The notes under the pieces were generated by a model that did not search any database, had not been told where the DNA came from, and saw only the letters and a program-made list of their open reading frames with translations. Position numbers and translations under genes: made by a program. Below are positions 22,903-27,874 of a stretch of 27,874 nt of DNA, piece after piece. Numbering within the stretch: position 1 is the first letter of the stretch; each line of letters starts with the position of its first letter. The DNA comes from JAGZHZ01 sp965150505 (GTDB lineage: Bacteria; Bacillota; Clostridia; Lachnospirales; Lachnospiraceae), in contig CBCTVZ010000019.1 in assembly GCA_965150505.1 (NCBI GenBank), positions 1 to 27,874 of the forward strand. Direction: 5' to 3'.

Positions 22903-23407
22903 AGTATTATTGAGTGAGTCAGAAGTAAATCACAGAATCAAAGAAATCGGAGAACAAATCAGTCAGGATTTTGCAGGAAAAAAAGTACATTTGATCTGTG
23001 TGCTAAAAGGCGGAGTTTTCTTCACCTGTGAATTGGCAAAACGCATCACAGTGCCGGTATCTCTTGATTTTATGTCTGTCAGCAGTTATGGCGCAGGTAC
23101 AGAATCAAGCGGAATTGTAAAGATTGTAAAAGACTTAGATCAGCCTCTGGAAGGAAAGGATGTCATTATTGTGGAGGATATCATCGACTCAGGAAGAACA
23201 CTGAGTTATCTGATGGATATTCTGAAAAAGAGAAATCCAAACAGCATGACGCTTTGTACGTTACTGGATAAACCAGAAAGACGAGTGGTAGATGTCAAGG
23301 TGGATTATGTCGGATTTAATATACCAGATGAATTTGTTGTAGGATATGGACTGGACTACGATCAGGAATACCGGAATCTGCCTTACATTGGAGTAGTAGA
23401 AGTTTAG
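22886..23407 (+). CDS. hpt: Hypoxanthine phosphoribosyltransferase
   Basis: 173 residues; salvages hypoxanthine and guanine with PRPP to IMP and GMP. The PRPP-binding loop VEDIIDSGRTL (about 96-106) and the flanking VLKGGVFF (39-46) are clear, with the C-terminal FVVGYGLDYDQEYRNLPYIG typical. Start at 22886 with AAAGGAG 7 nt upstream; the ATG six bases earlier is too close to that site. Overlaps the tilS stop and is 16 nt from ftsH, matching the tilS-hprT-ftsH order in Bacillus. Cytoplasmic. Confidence 0.96.
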   Translation: MEHKIKVLLSESEVNHRIKEIGEQISQDFAGKKVHLICVLKGGVFFTCELAKRITVPVSLDFMSVSSYGAGTESSGIVKIVKDLDQPLEGKDVIIVEDIIDSGRTLSYLMDILKKRNPNSMTLCTLLDKPERRVVDVKVDYVGFNIPDEFVVGYGLDYDQEYRNLPYIGVVEV

Positions 23408-23423
23408 AAAGGAGAAACAGGAA

Positions 23424-25250
23424 TTGAAAAAAAATTCAAGGGGTCCGGGTTTTTATCTTATGATGATTGCTGTCGTGATCCTGGCTTTTATTGTATTAAA
23501 AATAGGATTTACACCGCGAAATAATTACACATATCAGCAATTCAGCGATGCGGTAAAAAGCGGAAATGTAGATAAAGTGGATATTCATCCGAATCAGCAA
23601 GTGCCGACAGGACGCATTATTATCTACATGAAGGATGGGTCCTATCAGGATTTGAATGTGACAGACATCAAAGAAGTAGAAGAAATTTTAGGGACAGCTG
23701 AGATTCCATTCTATGTATTTGACATGGAGAGGGATAATGTATTCTGGACTTCTGTTTTTCCAATTTTGATGTTGGGAATCGTGGTAGTTCTGCTGGTAAT
23801 CTTTATGAATCGCCAATCAGGAGGCGGCGGATCAAACAATCGGATGATGAACTTTGGAAAAAGTCATGCAAAGATTATGATGCCGGACAGCAGGAAGATT
23901 ACTTTTAAAGAAGTAGCAGGACTTCAGGAGGAAAAAGAAGATCTGGAAGAAATCGTAGATTTCCTAAAATCGCCAAAGAAATATCTGGAGGTTGGAGCGA
24001 GAATACCAAAAGGCGTTCTTCTCGTAGGTCCTCCGGGAACAGGAAAGACTCTTTTAGCAAAAGCAGTAGCTGGCGAGGCCGGAGTTCCATTTTTCAGTAT
24101 CTCTGGATCTGATTTTGTGGAGATGTTTGTCGGTGTCGGAGCATCAAGGGTACGCGACTTGTTCAGTGAAGCAAAGAAAAATGCGCCTTGTATCATTTTT
24201 ATTGATGAGATTGATGCAGTTGCGAGAAGAAGAGGAACAGGACTCGGAGGCGGACATGACGAGAGAGAGCAGACATTAAATCAGCTTCTTGTCGAGATGG
24301 ATGGCTTTGGAGCGAATGAGGGAATCATTGTGATGGCTGCGACAAACCGTGTCGATATTTTGGACCCTGCGATTTTAAGACCTGGTCGATTTGACAGAAA
24401 AGTAGGCGTTGGAAAACCAGACCGAAAAGGCAGACGTGAAATTTTGGAAGTACATGCAAAGGGAAAACCTCTTGGAGATGATGTTGACTTAGATGAGATT
24501 GCGCAGACGACAGCAGGATTTACAGGCGCAGATCTGGAAAACCTTTTAAATGAAGCGGCAATCTATGCGGCAAAGGATGCGAGAGGATATCTGATGCAAA
24601 GAGACATCAATCAGGCGTTTGTCAAAGTAGGAATCGGAGCGGAGAAGAGAAGCAAATTAGTTTCAGAAAAAGAGAAACGTATCACCGCATATCATGAGAC
24701 CGGTCATGCGATTTTATTCCATGTATTGCCGGATGTAGGACCTGTTCATACCATTTCAATCATTCCGACAGGAATGGGAGCGGCCGGATATACAATGCCT
24801 ATGCCGGAAAAAGATGAAATGTTCCGCACAAAAGGACAGATGATTCAGGAAATCATCGTAGATCTGGGCGGACGCGTAGCGGAGGAGATGGTGATAGGAG
24901 ATATTACGACAGGCGCATCTCAGGACATCAAGCAAGCTACGGCAATGGCAAGAGCGATGGTGACAAAATTTGGAATGTCGGACAGCTTAGGTCTGATTCA
25001 CTATGGCGATGACGGCGATGAGGTATTTATCGGAAAAGATTTAGCTCATACAAGAGGATATGGAGAAGAAGTCGCTACGAAGATTGATCAGGAAGTAAAA
25101 CGAATCATTGACGAGGCATATCAGGAAGCGAAAAGAATTATCGCAGAAAATGAAGATGTTTTGCATAAGAGTGCAAAATTACTCATAGAGAAGGAAAAAA
25201 TCAGTGGTGAAGAATTTGAACAGCTTTTTCAAAAAAATGAAGCAAATTGA
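23424..25250 (+). CDS. ftsH: ATP-dependent zinc metalloprotease FtsH
   Basis: 608-residue membrane AAA+ protease that degrades misfolded membrane proteins and regulators. Two membrane segments (about 9-28 and 109-128) flank a short extracytoplasmic domain. The AAA module has Walker A GPPGTGKT (202-209), Walker B IIFIDE (257-262) and the second region of homology ATNR..LDPAILRPGRFD. The zinc protease motif HETGH is at 424-428. Start is TTG with AAAGGAG 9 nt upstream; no ATG precedes the first membrane helix. Last of the tilS-hpt-ftsH operon. Confidence 0.97.
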   Translation: MKKNSRGPGFYLMMIAVVILAFIVLKIGFTPRNNYTYQQFSDAVKSGNVDKVDIHPNQQVPTGRIIIYMKDGSYQDLNVTDIKEVEEILGTAEIPFYVFDMERDNVFWTSVFPILMLGIVVVLLVIFMNRQSGGGGSNNRMMNFGKSHAKIMMPDSRKITFKEVAGLQEEKEDLEEIVDFLKSPKKYLEVGARIPKGVLLVGPPGTGKTLLAKAVAGEAGVPFFSISGSDFVEMFVGVGASRVRDLFSEAKKNAPCIIFIDEIDAVARRRGTGLGGGHDEREQTLNQLLVEMDGFGANEGIIVMAATNRVDILDPAILRPGRFDRKVGVGKPDRKGRREILEVHAKGKPLGDDVDLDEIAQTTAGFTGADLENLLNEAAIYAAKDARGYLMQRDINQAFVKVGIGAEKRSKLVSEKEKRITAYHETGHAILFHVLPDVGPVHTISIIPTGMGAAGYTMPMPEKDEMFRTKGQMIQEIIVDLGGRVAEEMVIGDITTGASQDIKQATAMARAMVTKFGMSDSLGLIHYGDDGDEVFIGKDLAHTRGYGEEVATKIDQEVKRIIDEAYQEAKRIIAENEDVLHKSAKLLIEKEKISGEEFEQLFQKNEAN

Positions 25251-25607
25251 CGGTCACTGAGAGATAGGTGATAGCGAAAATATACAAAAAAGATTTTAAA
25301 GAAAAGGGAAGTTTGTGCACACTTAAAAGGATACAGATGGTATACTATACATCGTAAAAACCCCCCCCAATACATTATATAGTTTTTGCTACACCCCATA
25401 AGAAGAAATACCTTCTCCGAAAAAAGGCAGCCATTATGTGCTGTCTTTTTTCATTTTATCCAGAAAAAATACGGTGTAATTTTTTAAAAACAGTAAAATT
25501 TTTTTGGGAAACAATAAAAGCCAGATGCTTGTAAAAATGAAAAATATGGTATAAACTAAAAATAAGTGTGAATCATAGATAAGGCAGAGAGAAAAAGGAG
25601 AATGCGG
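25251..25607 (+). other. ftsH-amylase intergenic region, possible small RNA and amylase promoter
   Basis: No protein gene seen. It holds an extended -10 TGGTATACT (25338-25346), a C8 tract (25361-25368), an AGAAG/CTTCT hairpin near 25401-25416 and a terminator (25419-25455). A TGGTATAAA element (25547-25555) with weak -35 is placed to drive the GH13 gene. About 100 nt between the first element and the terminator could be a small RNA; no family is recognised. Confidence 0.5.
25419..25455 (+). terminator. Intrinsic terminator downstream of ftsH
   Basis: GAAAAAAGGCAGC pairs with GCTGTCTTTTTTC around a short loop, followed by further Ts. Confidence 0.82.
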
Positions 25608-27719
25608 ATGGATCTTAAACGATTAGACAAGGTATTAAAAACTCAAAAATATATCATGGATATGCGTCCGATTTTAAATAAGGAGGCATTATTTAGTGAT
25701 CAGACAAAATATTATATGGATCCAATAGAGCCAGAACCAGGAGAAAAAGTCACAATTCGATTTCGTGCCGCAAAAAATAATGCAGATATCGTATTTTTTA
25801 TAAGCGGGGCAGTTCGCAAGGCAATGGCATATGAAAAAACAGTAGGAAAATTTGATTATTATAAAATAGAGATTGAAGTAGGAACAGAGCCGATTTACTA
25901 CTATTTTGAAATCAGAGCGGGAAAACTGCGCCTGTTTTACAACAAAAAGGGAATATCCAGAAACCTTCAGAATTATTACGCATTTACGATTGCACCAGGA
26001 TTTAAGACACCGGACTGGGCAAAAGGCGCAGTCATGTATCAGATTTTTGTAGACCGCTTCTACAATGGCGATAAGACAAACGATGTGGTGGACGGTGAAT
26101 ATTTCTATATCGGAGGAAAGACAAAAAAGATTGAAAACTGGGATCAGTATCCGGCAACTTCTATGGCAATCCGTGAATTTTACGGCGGAGATCTTCAAGG
26201 TGTGATGGATAAACTCGATTACCTTCAAGATCTGGGAGTGGATGTCATTTATCTCAATCCGATTTTTGTATCTCCATCGAATCACAAGTATGATATACAG
26301 GACTATGACTATGTAGATCCTCATTATGGAAAAATTGTAAATGATGGCGGTCGTACTCTGGAATACTGGGATCATGATAACCGTCATGCCACAAAATACA
26401 TTCGGCGTGTCACAAATAAAGAGAATCTGGAGGCAAGTAATCAGCTATTCATAAAACTTGTGGAAGAAATTCACAAAAGAGGAATGAAAATTATTTTGGA
26501 TGGCGTGTTTAATCACTGCGGATCATTTAACAAGTGGCTTGACAGAGAACGAATCTATGAGAAAGAAGAAGGATATGAAAAGGGCGCATATATCACGCCG
26601 GACAGCCCTTACAGAAGTTTCTTCAAATTTAACAATGAACATGAGTGGCCATATAATCCGTTTTATGATGGATGGTGGGGACATGATACCCTGCCAAAGC
26701 TTGTGTATGAAAATTCTCCAAAACTGGTAAATTATATCATGGAGATCGGAAAAAAATGGGTATCACCGCCGTTTAATGTGGACGGATGGCGTTTGGACGT
26801 TGCGGCAGATCTTGGATTTTCAAATGAGTATAACCATAAATTCTGGAAAGAATTTCGTAAAGTAGTAAAAGAAGCAAATCCAAATGCAATTATTCTTGCA
26901 GAACATTATGGAGATGCGGGAAGCTGGCTCAGAGGAGACGAGTGGGATACGGTGATGAACTATGATGCTTTTATGGAGCCGCTTACATGGTTTTTCACGG
27001 GAATGGAAAAACACAGCGATGGTTTCAGAGAAGATATGCTTGGAAATGCAAAATCCTTTGTAGACGCGATGACCCATCATATGTCGAACTTTTTGACTCC
27101 TTCTCTTCAGACGGCAATGAATGAGCTATCGAATCACGATCATTCCAGATTCCTCACGAGAACAAATCATATGGTGGGAAGAGTCGATGGATTAGGATCG
27201 GAAGCAGCAGAAAAAGATGTGAGCAAGGCGATTATGCGAGAGGCTGTCGTGATGCAGATGACATGGCCGGGAGCGCCTACCATTTATTATGGGGATGAGG
27301 CTGGCGTGTGTGGATTTACAGATCCGGATAATCGAAGAACGTATCCTTGGGGAAAAGAAGATACAGAATTGATTCGTTTCCATAAAGAAATGATTTTGAT
27401 TCACAAGATGTATCCGATCTTTACACATGGAAGTCTTAAGATACTGACGGCAGACTATAATTGTCTGAGCTATGGAAGATTCAGTTTCGATGAACAGATA
27501 GCGGTTGCGTTCAACAATAATAAAGAAGAGAAGACAATGAGTATACCGGTATGGCAGCTTGGCGTTGCAGACGAAGATCAGATGGTCAGACTGATGATGA
27601 CCGATGAAGAAGGATTCACGATGAAATCGGAAATCTATGATGTGGAGAAAGGATTTGTCGATTTGACTCTGCCTCCACTGTCAGCGGTTGTACTGAAAAA
27701 GATTCCAAAGACAGAAAAT
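25608..27719 (+). CDS. GH13 alpha-glucan hydrolase, neopullulanase/maltogenic-amylase-like
   Basis: 704 residues; no signal peptide, so cytoplasmic. An N-terminal beta domain (about 25-125) of the kind seen in cyclomaltodextrinase/neopullulanase enzymes is followed by the GH13 barrel: GDLQGVMDKLDYLQDLGV, DGVFNH (298-303, region I), GWRLD with nucleophile Asp397 (region II), ILAEHYGD with acid/base Glu432 (region III) and NHD (509-511, region IV). A C-terminal beta domain ends at 704. Likely cleaves imported maltodextrins or cyclodextrins; exact bond preference not readable. Start at 25608 because AAGGAG is 7 nt upstream, versus 1 nt for the earlier ATG. No transporter or regulator alongside. 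Confidence 0.92.
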
Positions 27720-27730
27720 TGAAAAATATC

Positions 27731-27759
27731 TTGCATTTCGTCAAAAGTTGTGGTATAAA
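27731..27759 (+). promoter_or_regulatory. Promoter of tRNA-Tyr
   Basis: TTGCAT (27731-27736), 17-bp spacer, TATAAA (27754-27759), about 30 nt before the tRNA. A short ATCGTTGA/TCAATGAT dyad (27762-27787) lies in the precursor leader. Confidence 0.75.
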
Positions 27760-27789
27760 TATATCGTTGATGTGAAAAATCAATGATAT

Positions 27790-27871
27790 GGATGGTTTCC
27801 CGAGTGGCCAAAGGGGACAGACTGTAAATCTGCTGGCAACGCCTTCGGTGGTTCGAATCCACCACCATCCA
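27790..27871 (+). tRNA. tRNA-Tyr (GTA)
   Basis: Acceptor GGATGGT pairs with ACCATCC; anticodon loop CTGTAAA gives GTA; a long variable arm makes it a class II tRNA, as bacterial tRNA-Tyr is; T arm GTGG-TTCGAAT-CCAC; discriminator A. CCA is not encoded. The window ends 3 nt later, so further tRNAs may follow. Confidence 0.95.
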
Positions 27872-27874
27872 TTT

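Noticed and set aside
1..27874. CRISPR array, prophage or toxin-antitoxin locus
   Set aside because: No spaced direct-repeat series, phage structural genes or toxin-antitoxin pair was seen; the XRE gene at 3853 has no toxin-like partner.

Overview
The window looks like chromosome from a low-GC, spore-forming gut Firmicute, most likely a Lachnospiraceae member (Ruminococcus/Mediterraneibacter/Dorea-like). Three things point there: the AT-rich bias with strong AGGAGG ribosome sites, an anaerobic class III ribonucleotide reductase, and the sporulation/division block mazG-hup-rqcP-yabP-yabQ-divIC-tRNA-spoIIE-tilS-hpt-ftsH, which matches the order known from Bacillus and clostridia.

Region 1 (1-3.85 kb) is mobile or accessory. 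It opens with the right-end hairpin of an IS200/IS605-type element sitting in a VOC-family gene, of which only the C-terminal half is visible. Next, on the minus strand, comes a compact type II restriction-modification module in the order controller (C), HNH/zinc endonuclease (R), C5-cytosine methyltransferase (M). Tandem C-boxes overlap the C-R promoter, and M has its own extended -10 promoter. The module abuts a truncated IS3-family transposase remnant that keeps its terminal end.

Region 2 (3.85-7.1 kb) holds an XRE regulator, a HEAT-like repeat protein of unknown role and a queuosine-salvage operon. That operon is a preQ1-I riboswitch with terminator, then a noncanonical radical-SAM protein (queuine lyase, QueL type), then a YhhQ-family transporter. 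Together they would import a queuosine precursor and convert it to preQ1 under preQ1 feedback.

Region 3 (7.1-17.5 kb) holds housekeeping genes: a TPR lipoprotein with hflX; nrdD with a fused C-terminal redoxin domain, preceded by a NrdR box pair; a cold-shock protein with a long structured leader; cca; a CotS-like kinase; a phosphohexomutase; and MazG.

Region 4 (17.5-25.3 kb) is the sporulation/division cluster. It has hup on its own promoter, rqcP, yabP (possible sigma-E promoter), yabQ overlapping divIC by 239 nt, tRNA-Met, a shortened spoIIE behind a promoter with the 21-bp spacing typical of Spo0A-activated genes, then tilS, hpt and ftsH.

Region 5 (25.3-27.9 kb) has a possible small RNA locus, a cytoplasmic GH13 alpha-glucan hydrolase and tRNA-Tyr. 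The most notable items are the C-controlled R-M module at an IS junction, the complete preQ1-riboswitch salvage operon with an unexplained second terminator, the 26-bp wobble-only helix in the cold-shock leader, and the reduced SpoIIE with its Spo0A-style promoter.
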